Assembly: GCF_003056335.1 (NCBI RefSeq)
Contig: NZ_PYWA01000006.1
Location: 1 to 64,000, forward strand
Origin: Paracoccus indicus
GTDB lineage: Bacteria > Pseudomonadota > Alphaproteobacteria > Rhodobacterales > Rhodobacteraceae
DNA: 64,000 bases
Direction: 5' to 3'
This document shows positions 8,252 to 17,414 of this stretch, in pieces. The position numbers and the translations under genes were made by a program. Position 1 is the first letter of the stretch; every line of letters begins with the position of its first letter. The notes under the pieces were generated by a model, which was given only the letters and a program-made list of their open reading frames with translations, made no database searches and was not told the origin of the DNA.

Positions 8252-8923
8252 ATGGACATCTTTGAAACCTTCCTGAACGCCGAGGTGATGCGGCGGACCT
8301 TTCCGCTGCTGATGAAGGGGTTGTGGATCACGCTGCAACTGGGCGCGGCCAGCATCGTCGCCGGCTTGGCACTGGGTCTTGGCCTGGCCATGGCGCGGCT
8401 TTACGCACCCGCGCCGGCGCGCTTCCTGACGCGCGTCTATATCGATATCTTCCGCTCGATCCCGCTCTTGGTGCTGCTGATCATCGTCTATTACGCGCTG
8501 CCCTTCGTCGGCTTGCGGCTTTCGCCCTTCGCCTCGGCGATGACGGCGCTGACGCTGGTCTCGGGCGCCTACACTGCCGAGATATTCCGCGCAGGCATCG
8601 AGGCGATCCCCAAGGGCCAGTTCGAGGCATCGGCCGCGCTTGGCCTCAGCGGGCGGCAGACGATGTCCGACGTCGTCCTGCCGCAAGCGGTCCGCATCGT
8701 CATTCCGCCCCTGACCAACAATTCGATCAACGTGGTGAAGGACACGGCACTGGCCTCGGTCGTCGCGATGCCGGACCTGCTGAAACAGGCGACACAGGCG
8801 CAGGCCTTGTCCGCGAACCCCACACCGCTGATCGTGGCGGCGGCCATCTATGTGGCCTTCCTCTGGCCGCTGGTCGCGCTGGTGTCCCGCATGGAACGCC
8901 GCTTCGCGGCAAGGAGGCGCTGA
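8252..8923 (+). CDS. Amino-acid-type ABC transporter permease (HisMQ family)
   Basis: The 223-aa inner-membrane protein has about five transmembrane segments. It carries the EAA-loop signature of polar amino acid permeases ([20 protein letters not shown] followed by [18 protein letters not shown]). The N-terminal [18 protein letters not shown] is typical of HisM/HisQ-like proteins. The ATG at 8252 follows an AAAGGA site. Only one permease gene is present, so it probably works as a homodimer. Its stop is separated by one base from the ATPase start. Confidence 0.92.
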   Translation: MDIFETFLNAEVMRRTFPLLMKGLWITLQLGAASIVAGLALGLGLAMARLYAPAPARFLTRVYIDIFRSIPLLVLLIIVYYALPFVGLRLSPFASAMTALTLVSGAYTAEIFRAGIEAIPKGQFEASAALGLSGRQTMSDVVLPQAVRIVIPPLTNNSINVVKDTALASVVAMPDLLKQATQAQALSANPTPLIVAAAIYVAFLWPLVALVSRMERRFAARRR

Positions 8924-8924
8924 G

Positions 8925-9662
8925 ATGAAGAGCTTCGTCAGCATCCGCAATCTGCGAAAGTCCTATGGCACGTTCGAAGCCTTGCGGGGCATCGATCTGG
9001 ATGTCGCCAAGGGCGAGGTGGTCTGCATCATCGGGCCTTCCGGCTCGGGCAAGTCGACGCTGATCCGATGCATCAACCGCCTCGAAGGTTTCTCGGCCGG
9101 CAGCGAGATCCGGGTGGACGGAACGCCCGTCACCTCGGGCCGGGCGCTGGCCAAGGTGCGCGCCGAGGTCGGGATGGTCTTCCAGTCCTTCAACCTCTTT
9201 CCACATCTGACCGTGCGCGAAAACGTCATGCTGGCACCGCGTCGGGTCCGCGGCACATCGCGCGCCGATGCGGGCACGCAGGCCGACCGCCTGCTGACCC
9301 GCGTGGGCATCGCAAGCCAGGCGGACAAATACCCCGAGCATCTGTCGGGCGGTCAGCAGCAGCGCGTCGCCATCGCCCGCGCGCTTGCCATGGAGCCGCA
9401 GGTGATGCTGTTCGACGAACCGACCAGCGCCCTCGACCCCGAGATGGTGGGCGAGGTGCTGGATGTCATGCGCGATCTGGCCCGCACCGGCGTGACCATG
9501 ATCGTGGTGACCCACGAGATGGGCTTTGCAGCGCAGGTCGCGGATCGGGTGATCTTCATGGATGACGGACAGATCGTCGAACAAGGGCCGCCCGCACAGG
9601 TGCTGTCGGCCCCGCAGGAACCCCGCACGCGCAATTTCCTCGGCGCAGTGCTGAACCACTAA
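8925..9662 (+). CDS. Amino-acid-type ABC transporter ATP-binding protein (GlnQ/HisP family)
   Basis: The 245-aa ATPase shows Walker [10 protein letters not shown], a Q-loop in [13 protein letters not shown], signature [15 protein letters not shown], Walker [16 protein letters not shown] and the switch histidine in VVTHEMGFA. These are the hallmarks of the PAAT subfamily. The start ATG is one base after the permease stop, with AGGAGG inside the permease end acting as ribosome binding site. Confidence 0.94.
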   Translation: MKSFVSIRNLRKSYGTFEALRGIDLDVAKGEVVCIIGPSGSGKSTLIRCINRLEGFSAGSEIRVDGTPVTSGRALAKVRAEVGMVFQSFNLFPHLTVRENVMLAPRRVRGTSRADAGTQADRLLTRVGIASQADKYPEHLSGGQQQRVAIARALAMEPQVMLFDEPTSALDPEMVGEVLDVMRDLARTGVTMIVVTHEMGFAAQVADRVIFMDDGQIVEQGPPAQVLSAPQEPRTRNFLGAVLNH

Positions 9663-9675
9663 GGAAAGACCGAAA

Positions 9676-10917
9676 ATGACACAGCTGGACATGGCCTGGG
9701 TGCAGGCGCAGTTTCCGGGCCTGACCTCGGATTGGGTATTCTTCGACAATGCCGGAGGCGCGCAGATCGCCCAGCCCGCGCTGGACCGGATGGTCGAATT
9801 CCTGACCCATCGCAACGTCCAGACGGGCGGCAGCTACGCGGTTTCGCAGGCCGCCGCCGAGGCGTTGATGACGGGCCGCAGGGCGGCTGCCACCCTGGTG
9901 AATGCCGCCCGCCCCGACGAGATCGTCTTCGGCCCCTCGACCACCGTTCTGATGGGCAACCTGATGCAGGCCATGCGCCGCCAGTTCGCGCCGGGCGACG
10001 AGGTGATCGTGACCATGGCGGATCACGAAAGCAACATCGGCCCGTGGCGGCGGCTGGAGGAGTTCGGCGTCACGATCAAGGTCTGGCCGCTGAACGCCGA
10101 TACGATGGACCTGCAACTGAGCGATCTGGAACCGCTGATGACCGACCGGACGCGTCTGGTCTGCGTCACCCATGTGTCGAACATCCTGGGCAAGGTCCAT
10201 CCGGTCGGCGATTTCGCACGGTTCATTCATGATCGTGGCGCCCTGATCTGCGTCGATGCCGTCGCCTATGCCCCGCACCGTCTGATCGATGTCCAGGCGT
10301 GGGACGTCGATTACTATGTCTTCAGCCTCTACAAGACCTATGGTCCGCATGGCGCGCTGATGTATGGCAAATACGACCTGCTGGCGGAATTGGACGGCCT
10401 CTATCACTACTTCTACGGCAAGGAGAAGGTGACCGCCAAGCTGGAGCCCGGCAATCCCAGCTATGAAGCCGCCTATGCCACCGATGGCATCCTGTCCTAT
10501 CTGACGGGACTTGCCCGCCATCACGGCGCGGACGGCGATGACCGGACCCTGCTGACTGCGGCTTTCGACCTGATCACGGGGCAGGAGGATGCACTGACGG
10601 ACCGACTTCTGGCCTGGCTGTCGGCGCGCAACGACTGTCGCATCATCGGCGAGGCCTCGAACAAAAACAGCACCCGCGTCCCCACGATCGCCTTCAAGTT
10701 CGACGACATGGATTCCGGCGTCGTGGCCCGCGCCATGGATGATTACGGCATCGCCATGCGCTTTGGCGATTTCCACTCGCGCCGGCTGGTCGAACATCTG
10801 GGCGAGGACGAGAACGGCGGCGTCCTGCGCGTCTCGATGGTGCATTACAACACGCCGGAACAGGTGGACCGCCTGACCGAGGCATTGGCGCAGATCGTCG
10901 CGCGCGAGGAAGCATGA
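9676..10917 (+). CDS. Class V aminotransferase-fold enzyme (cysteine-desulfurase-like)
   Basis: The 413-aa PLP enzyme has the small-fold start VFFDNAGGAQIAQPAL, the active region HESNIGPW, the aspartate in ICVDAVAYAPH and the PLP lysine K220 in FSLYKTYGPH. It resembles the cysteine-desulfurase-like proteins often annotated from VC1184, whose reactions are mostly undefined. The usual mobile-loop active cysteine of true desulfurases is not evident, and no Fe-S assembly genes are nearby. Lying between an importer and a hydantoinase, it more likely acts on an imported amino or ureido compound (lyase, epimerase or transaminase). Its stop overlaps the next start (ATGA). Confidence 0.82.
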   Translation: MTQLDMAWVQAQFPGLTSDWVFFDNAGGAQIAQPALDRMVEFLTHRNVQTGGSYAVSQAAAEALMTGRRAAATLVNAARPDEIVFGPSTTVLMGNLMQAMRRQFAPGDEVIVTMADHESNIGPWRRLEEFGVTIKVWPLNADTMDLQLSDLEPLMTDRTRLVCVTHVSNILGKVHPVGDFARFIHDRGALICVDAVAYAPHRLIDVQAWDVDYYVFSLYKTYGPHGALMYGKYDLLAELDGLYHYFYGKEKVTAKLEPGNPSYEAAYATDGILSYLTGLARHHGADGDDRTLLTAAFDLITGQEDALTDRLLAWLSARNDCRIIGEASNKNSTRVPTIAFKFDDMDSGVVARAMDDYGIAMRFGDFHSRRLVEHLGEDENGGVLRVSMVHYNTPEQVDRLTEALAQIVAREEA

Positions 10918-12329
10918 GCGATCTGGACCTCGTCATCGCCGGCGGCACCGTGGTCACCGCTGCCGACAGCTACGCCGCCGATATCGGCGTCAGGGACGGG
11001 CGCATCGCCCAGATCGGCACCGGCCTGACAGGGGCCGAACGGATCGACGCCGCGGGTCTGCTGGTAATGCCGGGGGGGATCGACGCCCATGTGCATCTGG
11101 ACCAGCCGACGGCCGATGGCACGGTCATGGCCGACGGCTTTGCCAGCGGCACCCGCTCGGCCGCGGCCGGGGGCAACACGACGGTCCTGCCCTTTGCGTT
11201 GCAGATCAAGGGCCAGTCCCTGCGCGCCTGCGTCGAGGACTATCGTCGCAAGGCCGATGGCAACTGCCACACCGATGTCGCCTTCCACCTGATCGTCAGC
11301 GATCCGACCCCGCCGGTCCTTGGGCAGGAACTACCCGCCCTGGTGCGCGACGGCTATACCTCGTTCAAGGTCTTCATGACCTATGACGACCTGGTTCTCA
11401 ACGACGCCCAGTTGCTGGACGTCTTCGAGGTGGCACGCAGGGAACGCGCGCTTGTCATGGTCCATGCAGAGGGCCATGATGCCATCAAGCACCTGACCCG
11501 ACGCCTGGAAGCGGGGGGTCATACGGCGCCATATTATCACGCCGAGGCCCATGCCCAGATCGCCGAACGCGAGGCGACGCATCGCGCCATCAGCCACGCG
11601 CAGCTGATCGATGTGCCGATCGTCATCGTTCACGTCTCGGGCCGCGAGCCGATGGAGCAGGTTCAATGGGCCCGCGCACGGGGCTTGAAGGTCTTTGCCG
11701 AGACCTGCCCGCAATATATCGCGCTGACCGCCGAGGATCTGCGAGGGCTGAACATGGATTTCGAGGGGGCCAAATATGTCTGCTCGCCCCCGCCGCGGGA
11801 TGCGGACAGCCAGGCCGCGATCTGGCAGGGCCTGCGCGACGGCACCTTCGACATCTTCTCGTCCGACCATTGCCCCTTCCGCTTCGAGGGCGAGGCCAGC
11901 AAGGACAATCCACGCGCGCGCACCTCGTTCAAATGGGTGCCGAACGGTATTCCCGGCGTCGAGACCCGCCTGCCGATCCTGTTCTCCGAAGGCGTCGGCA
12001 AGGGCCGCATTAGCCTGCAGCGCTTCGTGGCCCTGACCTCGACCAACCCGGCGCGGCTCTACGGGCTCTATCCGCAAAAGGGCAGCATCGCGATCGGGGC
12101 GGATGCGGATCTGACGCTTTGGGACCCGCAGCTGACTCGTCGGATCAGCCAGGCCGATCTGAACCACGGCTGCGATTATACGCCCTATGAAGGGATGCAG
12201 ATCACGGGCTGGCCCGTCAGGACGATCCTGCGAGGACAGACGATCGCGCTGGCGGGGCATCCGACAGGTGGCATATGCGGCCGGGAACTGAGCCGCGACA
12301 TCAGCGATGTCTATGCAGACAGGGTCTGA
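10914..12329 (+). CDS. hydA: Dihydropyrimidinase / D-hydantoinase
   Basis: The 471-aa protein is an amidohydrolase-superfamily enzyme of normal hydantoinase length. The metal site is visible: H59 and H61 in IDAHVHLD, the carboxylated lysine K152 in SFKVFMTYDD, further histidines in VHAEGHD and IVHVSGREPM, and the late aspartate in FSSDHCPF. It opens cyclic diamides (dihydropyrimidines or 5-substituted hydantoins) to N-carbamoyl amino acids in the cytoplasm. No N-carbamoylase gene is seen beside it, so the product must be processed elsewhere or by the class V enzyme. The start overlaps the previous stop by four bases. Confidence 0.9.
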   Translation: MSDLDLVIAGGTVVTAADSYAADIGVRDGRIAQIGTGLTGAERIDAAGLLVMPGGIDAHVHLDQPTADGTVMADGFASGTRSAAAGGNTTVLPFALQIKGQSLRACVEDYRRKADGNCHTDVAFHLIVSDPTPPVLGQELPALVRDGYTSFKVFMTYDDLVLNDAQLLDVFEVARRERALVMVHAEGHDAIKHLTRRLEAGGHTAPYYHAEAHAQIAEREATHRAISHAQLIDVPIVIVHVSGREPMEQVQWARARGLKVFAETCPQYIALTAEDLRGLNMDFEGAKYVCSPPPRDADSQAAIWQGLRDGTFDIFSSDHCPFRFEGEASKDNPRARTSFKWVPNGIPGVETRLPILFSEGVGKGRISLQRFVALTSTNPARLYGLYPQKGSIAIGADADLTLWDPQLTRRISQADLNHGCDYTPYEGMQITGWPVRTILRGQTIALAGHPTGGICGRELSRDISDVYADRV

Positions 12330-12338
12330 AAGATCCTG

Positions 12339-12361
12339 GCCGAACTGATCCTTGGTTCGGC
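12339..12361 (+). terminator. Weak hairpin after the hydantoinase gene
   Basis: GCCGAAC-TGATCCTTG-GTTCGGC forms a seven-pair stem 10 bases after the operon's last stop codon. There is no T-run, so it may be an mRNA-end stabiliser rather than an intrinsic terminator. Confidence 0.4.
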
Positions 12362-12783
12362 AGGTCATCCGCCCTAAGCCTCTTCGTCAGCTTGCCTGAA
12401 GCAGTGGTGTCGCTGTTTGACCCCGTCCAGACCCGGGAACTGGTCGAGCGGATTGGCGGCTTAGGTCCAGATAGAGGCTGCAAATGCGGGGTGGGTAGGG
12501 GCGCCATCCGTGTCCTTGACCGGCGATGTCCGCCGAACATGGGTGCCGCCACCTCAGGCGCCGATTGGAAAGCCGACGAAAGGGGATCAGCCCGCCCCCC
12601 TTTTCGCTTGGCAACCAGCTTGGCGTATGGGGTCTTCGCAAAACCACGCGTGGTCATACCGCTGGCCCAAGTTCCCGACTCAGATGCTCTTTGCCAAGTT
12701 CAGAGAACGAGTCGCACCGTCGAACTGTGGAACCGGATACCCGGTTCTCTCCATCCGGCATCGGTCGTCATGTCGAAGCCCTC
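12362..12783. other. Non-coding gap, nothing recognised
   Basis: About 420 bases separate the hydantoinase gene from the convergent end of the polysaccharide operon. Open frames exist on both strands but none has a ribosome binding site and a familiar protein pattern. An A/G-C rich palindromic stretch around 12577-12606 (AAAGGGGATCA ... CCCCCCTTTTC) could act as a terminator. The rest looks like decayed sequence. Confidence 0.4.
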
Positions 12784-13698
12784 TCATTCACCATAACCCC
12801 GGGTTAGAACCGCATCGATATGGATCAGGGCATCTTCCAGTGCGGCACGCCAGAAGGGCCAGTCATGGTTGCCCTCGGACACCTTAAAACGGTGGCGCAG
12901 CTTCGCCTCGCGGAGGATCAGGTGCAGGTCGGTCGTCGCCTCTAGGAAGGGGTCATCGGCACCGATGTCGAAATACATCCTTGGAACGCGCGCGAAGCGC
13001 GAGGCATCCGTTGCCGCGATCATGCTTTGCGGGCGAAGCAGTTCCCATTCATCGGTCAGGCGATCTGCTCCGGACAGGTCGGGACCAAGGACGGTGCCGA
13101 AGCGTGCGGCATAGGCCTGATCCGAGAGTTCCAGCAGTTGCTTGTCGGTCCTGAACGAGGCGCTGAGCGCGGCGATCCCCGCGAATTGGTCGGGGTGGCG
13201 CAACTGATAGACGGTGGCGGCCATGCCGCCCATCGAAATGCCAAGGATCGCCCGGGTGTCGGGGCTGGCAAGCGTGCGATAACGGCTTTCGATGCCGGGG
13301 ATGAAGTCCTGCATGAACATCCGCTGCCACTGCTGCTTATCATCGGCATCATCCAGGAAATAGGTGGCCACGGCTTTCTCTGCGTCTCGGCGCCCGTCCG
13401 GGGCCACTGCAATCAGGGGCCTGATTCGCCCGGCAAGGATCAGGCGGTCCAGCGTCTGATCGATCCCCGCCAGCGTGAACCAGTCCGACGGTTGGCCCGT
13501 CCCCCCGCCATGAAGCAGATAGAGCACCGGGTATTCGCGCCCCTGATCCTGATAGCCCGGCGGCAGATAGACGGAATAGGCGACCGGCCGATCCAATGTG
13601 CTGCTTGGCAGGACGTTCTGCATGCGGACGTCGGCCCTTGATGGCGCGGCTGTCAGAAACAGGGCCGTCATGACGGCGATCAGGGTTTTGACGGGCAT
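12784..13698 (-). CDS. Secreted esterase (putative esterase / EstD family, alpha/beta hydrolase)
   Basis: The 304-aa protein has a Sec signal peptide (VKTLIAVMTALFLTAAPSRA). The hydrolase domain shows the YPVLYLLHGGG oxyanion region, nucleophile elbow GISMGGM, acid region FDIGADDPF and histidine in EGNHDWPFW. This family deacylates carbohydrate esters or S-acyl substrates. The ATG at 13698 has AAGGAG 7 bases upstream; a longer upstream frame lacks such a site. It is the last gene of the polysaccharide operon, 12 bases after the outer-membrane protein, so it may trim acyl groups added by the operon's acyltransferase. Confidence 0.87.
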   Translation of the reverse strand: MPVKTLIAVMTALFLTAAPSRADVRMQNVLPSSTLDRPVAYSVYLPPGYQDQGREYPVLYLLHGGGTGQPSDWFTLAGIDQTLDRLILAGRIRPLIAVAPDGRRDAEKAVATYFLDDADDKQQWQRMFMQDFIPGIESRYRTLASPDTRAILGISMGGMAATVYQLRHPDQFAGIAALSASFRTDKQLLELSDQAYAARFGTVLGPDLSGADRLTDEWELLRPQSMIAATDASRFARVPRMYFDIGADDPFLEATTDLHLILREAKLRHRFKVSEGNHDWPFWRAALEDALIHIDAVLTRGYGE

Positions 13699-13709
13699 CC
13701 GACGCTCCT

Positions 13710-15218
13710 TCAGAAAATCAGCTTGTAGGACAGCGACAGGCTGCCCCCCAGCAAGCCCGGGCCCGGGTTCGACCCGCGGTTCCAAGGCCAGCGGTTGCTG
13801 CTGTAGTTGGAATAGTTGACCTGCATGCGATCGTTGACCTTGTAGCTGGCGGTATAGGTGTAATCAGGGTTCCAAGGTTCCTGCTTGCCCGAGGGATAGA
13901 GATAGGTCGTCAGCCCGACGCGCAGCTTTTCGGTCACCGACATTCCGCAGGCGAGGCTGAGCGATTCATTCGTCGGATTGGGCAGCCCGAACCCAAGCGA
14001 GCAATCGGCCGTCTTCTGCAAGGGCAGCGGCACCTTGGGCAGCTTGTAGCTGCCGCGGAAACTGCCATCCAGCAGCGACGAGACGATGTCCGAACCCGCG
14101 GCCGAGAACCTCGCGCTATAGCTGGAGTAGCTGATGTTCAGCTTGTCTGTGGCCTTGAAGTTGAAGGCATAGGTGAAGTCGGGATCCCAGGGCGCCTGCT
14201 GCCCCGAGATCGGGAAATGCACCAGCGCAAGGTTCATCGACAGGCGGTCGTTGATCCGGGCGGAACATCCCAGGCTGACCCGCAGCTTGCCATACCGCGT
14301 ATCCTGGTTGCGATGATCCACGTATTGCAGGCCCGCGCCGGTGCTGATCGAACAGTTCAGGCGAAACCTCTGGGCCAGGGTCTGCGGCTTGTCCGGTTCT
14401 GGCTGGGGATCGGGTGCGCTTGTGCCCGTCGGCGCACGCGGGGTCCGGGGGGGCGTGTCGTCGCGTGCAGGCTGCGGCGCGGGCGCGACCGAAGGGCTGG
14501 CGGGGGGCGTGCATGCGTCGGGATAATAGGGATCAGGCTCGGTGCAATCGATGTCGCCCGACAGGAATGCCAGCGTGACCGCCGTTGCCGAGGGTTCCTC
14601 GGTCTCTTCGGTCTCTGGCAGGTCTTCCACCTCGGGGGGCGGCGGCTCGGCGGGATCCGTGGTGGGCTGCTGGGGTCCCTGCAAAGGCGGCGGCGGATCG
14701 GGAGCGGGGGGCGGCGGGGGCGGCGTTCCGCTGCCTGCCAGCACCCATTGCGCCAGATAGCGTGCCAGCCCCAGGCCGTCGATCTGTTCCGGCAACGCGG
14801 GCTTGGGTGCCCCGATGGCAGGAACCGTCATCAACACCCCGACATCGTTCGAGATCGAGCAGGATTGCGCCAGCGTGCAGCGGACTAGGTATTCGCCATA
14901 GGGCCGATCATCCTCGGCCAGCACGATGGCCGAACCATCGGGAAACAGGCGATAGCTCCAGCCGGACAGGCTGCCCGATTGCGCGCGCGACCATGCAAAG
15001 ACATTGGGGGTGTCGGTCAGAACCTCCTGCGCGCCGGGCACGGCAGGATCGTCGGTTCGCACGATGTCCTGGCCGGGCAGGTCGAGCTGCCATGATAGCG
15101 GCGGCGAGGGGGGCAGGACCGGACCCGGCAACGGGTCGGCGCTTTGGGCGATGACCGGCTGCAGGCTGGCCCAGAACCCAACCGCGCCATACTGCACCAT
15201 GCGCCTGATCCGCTTCAT
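13710..15218 (-). CDS. Outer-membrane beta-barrel protein with proline-rich linker
   Basis: This 502-aa exported protein has a signal peptide (to about residue 25). An N-terminal domain of about 150 aa (SGWSYRLFPDGSAIV ... LVRCTLAQSCSI) is followed by a Pro/Glu-rich linker (about 165-290) and a C-terminal barrel of about 200 aa rich in alternating strands (DKLNISYSSYSARF; NDRMQVNYSNYSSNR) that ends in LSYKLIF, a terminal aromatic typical of outer-membrane barrels. The barrel seems to contain two related halves (the WDPDFTYAFNFKATD and WNPDYTYTASYKVND strands). No known family name is certain. In this operon it may be the polysaccharide export or anchoring pore. The N-terminal domain is shared with the next gene. 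Confidence 0.7.
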   Translation of the reverse strand: MKRIRRMVQYGAVGFWASLQPVIAQSADPLPGPVLPPSPPLSWQLDLPGQDIVRTDDPAVPGAQEVLTDTPNVFAWSRAQSGSLSGWSYRLFPDGSAIVLAEDDRPYGEYLVRCTLAQSCSISNDVGVLMTVPAIGAPKPALPEQIDGLGLARYLAQWVLAGSGTPPPPPPAPDPPPPLQGPQQPTTDPAEPPPPEVEDLPETEETEEPSATAVTLAFLSGDIDCTEPDPYYPDACTPPASPSVAPAPQPARDDTPPRTPRAPTGTSAPDPQPEPDKPQTLAQRFRLNCSISTGAGLQYVDHRNQDTRYGKLRVSLGCSARINDRLSMNLALVHFPISGQQAPWDPDFTYAFNFKATDKLNISYSSYSARFSAAGSDIVSSLLDGSFRGSYKLPKVPLPLQKTADCSLGFGLPNPTNESLSLACGMSVTEKLRVGLTTYLYPSGKQEPWNPDYTYTASYKVNDRMQVNYSNYSSNRWPWNRGSNPGPGLLGGSLSLSYKLIF

Positions 15219-15222
15219 GCCC

Positions 15223-16086
15223 CTAGTCTTTGCACATCTTCGCGTTCAGGGCACGAATTGCTTCCTCGACGGCCAGCCCTGCGGCATCGGGCCCAAGGGC
15301 CGCTGCCAGGGCATTGCGCGTCCGGTTGCCCATGACGCCATCGTCTCCGCCCGGATCCTGTCCGTCTTCCGCCAGCAGTCGCTGCAGCGTCTGCACGGCC
15401 GAGGTGCCCGGCGTGATCCTGGACAATCCGCAATCGGCGTCGGGCAGGATCGTCGGGCCAAGATCGCCCGTTGGTTCGGCCGGGGTTGGCGCAGGCGTGG
15501 CCTGCGTGGGGTCCGGTACGGCCGAGGGGCGGTCGGCCTCGAAGTCGGGACCGGTCTGCGCGGTCGGCTGTGCCGGGTCGGGGGTCAGGGCGCGTTCTGC
15601 GCCCGCCGCCGTCGCCAGTGCCGCGCCCGATGACAGGCTGCGATCCTGATCGGTCACGCCCGCATCCTCGGGCAGGCCAAGATCGGCCTGCGGTGTATCG
15701 CGACGGAAATCCGCGGCAGTCACCGGCTGACCCAGCAGGCACCGGCCCAGTGCCGTCGCGACATCGGATGCCGTGGGGTCCGGCGTGCCCTTGGTTTCCA
15801 AGGCGCAGCTGTCGGCCTCGGGGTCGCAGAGCACGTCGATCTGCCACTGGGGGGCATCGCGGCTGTCGGCCAGGTTTGCCGTCAGATCGGGGAACAGCCT
15901 ATAGGCGAAACCGGCGATCCGCCCTTGCTGCCACACCCCCGGATAGCGCGCGGAGGGCACATCCGCGTAATCCCGTTCAACCTGCTGCGCGCCCGGCAGA
16001 GGCATGTCGAACCCTTCGCCCACGCAGGGTTCGGCCAGCGCGGTTCCCGGCAGCATCAGCGCGGTGGCCGTGATCAGCGCCCTCAT
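15223..16086 (-). CDS. Periplasmic protein with C-terminal peptidoglycan-binding-like domain
   Basis: The 287-aa protein has a signal peptide (ALITATALMLPGTALA). Its N-terminal domain is similar in pattern to that of the outer-membrane protein encoded next (AGFAYRLFPDLTANL; VLCDPEADSCAL). A Pro/Asp-rich linker follows, then a PG_binding_1-like repeat (SAVQTLQRLLAEDG, GGDDGVMGNRTRNALAAALG). The four-base ATGA overlap with the upstream DUF3131 gene and the four-base gap to the next gene place it firmly in the operon. It could tether the secretion apparatus to peptidoglycan. No enzymatic motif is visible. Confidence 0.72.
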   Translation of the reverse strand: MRALITATALMLPGTALAEPCVGEGFDMPLPGAQQVERDYADVPSARYPGVWQQGRIAGFAYRLFPDLTANLADSRDAPQWQIDVLCDPEADSCALETKGTPDPTASDVATALGRCLLGQPVTAADFRRDTPQADLGLPEDAGVTDQDRSLSSGAALATAAGAERALTPDPAQPTAQTGPDFEADRPSAVPDPTQATPAPTPAEPTGDLGPTILPDADCGLSRITPGTSAVQTLQRLLAEDGQDPGGDDGVMGNRTRNALAAALGPDAAGLAVEEAIRALNAKMCKD

Positions 16087-17414
16087 TTCGGCACCCGGAT
16101 CAGCGGGCCGGTCGCCTTGAACGACAACGCGGCCAATACGACGGCATTGGTGTTCGCCGTGACCGAGCCGTTGACCCCGCCCGTCGTCTCGTAGATGCCC
16201 TCGGGCCAGCCCTTCTGCGGATCGACCAGCGGGGTGATGGCCTGCACCAGCTTGGCGGTGTATTCGGTGCCGAACAGCGCGTCCCACCCGAAGGCGGCCT
16301 TGGTCGCCATGGTCCTTCGGCTGTCAATACGTTCGCCCTGGAAGGTCAGCACCGCCCATTCCGCCCCCGCGCCCCAAACGGTGGCATAGGCGAAATAGGG
16401 TTCCTCGCTCAGGTGCGATTCCGTGACGGCGGTCAACTGGCCCGTCTGTTCGAAGCGCGCCTGCTGGGCCTTGTAGATGGCGGTGGCAAAGCGGTGCGAG
16501 CGGGCGTCGAAGCCGAATTCCAGCCCGTCGAACAGATAGGGTTCGCTGACGACGAAGGCGGGCGTGGTGGCGCGGTGCATGCGGGTATCGACCGGGATCG
16601 GCTGGTCCAGCACGGTGCGGATCATCAGGTTGTCGCGGACCTCATAGGCGCGATAGACGTCATAGCCGTGCAGCATCATCGCCTTGGCGGCGTATTGTTC
16701 GTATCCGACGCGGCCCTCCTGATCGTGGCGCACCTCGTTTCCGGCGATATTGGTGCCGATCAGCTCTCCGTCGCGCACCATGCGGTCCAGCGCCCATCGG
16801 TCCGTCACCGCCGCGATGGCCGGCGCCAGATCGGGATGTGCCTGCTGCGCCAGTCCGAATGCCGACATGATCCGCGCCACGTCCAGCGCCGACCATCCAA
16901 GCCCCAGATCGGACGGCTTGTTGGCGTAATCGACCAGCTCCTGCGTGCGGGTGTTGTAGGCCTTGTTGGGCAGGGCGTCCTCGAACAGGCGCATCTTGCC
17001 GATGCTGTCCAGCACCCGTGCGATGCGGTCGCGGGCCTCGGGGGCCTCAATCAGGGCCAAGCGTTCGGCCGAGAGGATCGCCACGATATAGGACCCGGTT
17101 TCCCACATGGTGGTCGAGGGATAGTTGTTGACCGAATTGGCAAGGCCCGTGGTGGCATCGGTGTTGTTGACGAAATAGGTCCAGGCGATGCGCGCATGTT
17201 CCAGATCCTGCGCGCTGCTTTCCCCCCTGACGGCCAGCGGCAGGGGGGTGATCTCGTCGAACGTCTGCATCAGGTCGTGCCCCCCTCCGGCGCCTCCCCG
17301 GGCGGAACGCTCGCCCAGATCTTCAAGCCATATCACCAGGAACAGGCCCGCGATCAGGCCGAGGATGAAGATGATATGTCCACGGGCGTGGACCAGGTTC
17401 CGGCGAAAGCCCAT
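16083..17414 (-). CDS. DUF3131-domain membrane-anchored protein
   Basis: The 443-aa protein has an N-terminal signal anchor (HIIFILGLIAGLFLVIWLED) followed by a helical DUF3131-type domain. Conserved patches are ARIAWTYFVNNTDATTGLAN, YPSTTMWETGSYI, NKAYNT, YEQYAAKAMMLHG and WPEGIYETTG. DUF3131 proteins accompany GT2 polysaccharide synthases and look like alpha/alpha-toroid glycan-active proteins, but their activity is not established. The start overlaps the glycosyltransferase stop by one base (TGATG). A second paralogue lies at 20399-22135 in the same operon. Confidence 0.85.
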   Translation of the reverse strand: MGFRRNLVHARGHIIFILGLIAGLFLVIWLEDLGERSARGGAGGGHDLMQTFDEITPLPLAVRGESSAQDLEHARIAWTYFVNNTDATTGLANSVNNYPSTTMWETGSYIVAILSAERLALIEAPEARDRIARVLDSIGKMRLFEDALPNKAYNTRTQELVDYANKPSDLGLGWSALDVARIMSAFGLAQQAHPDLAPAIAAVTDRWALDRMVRDGELIGTNIAGNEVRHDQEGRVGYEQYAAKAMMLHGYDVYRAYEVRDNLMIRTVLDQPIPVDTRMHRATTPAFVVSEPYLFDGLEFGFDARSHRFATAIYKAQQARFEQTGQLTAVTESHLSEEPYFAYATVWGAGAEWAVLTFQGERIDSRRTMATKAAFGWDALFGTEYTAKLVQAITPLVDPQKGWPEGIYETTGGVNGSVTANTNAVVLAALSFKATGPLIRVPK

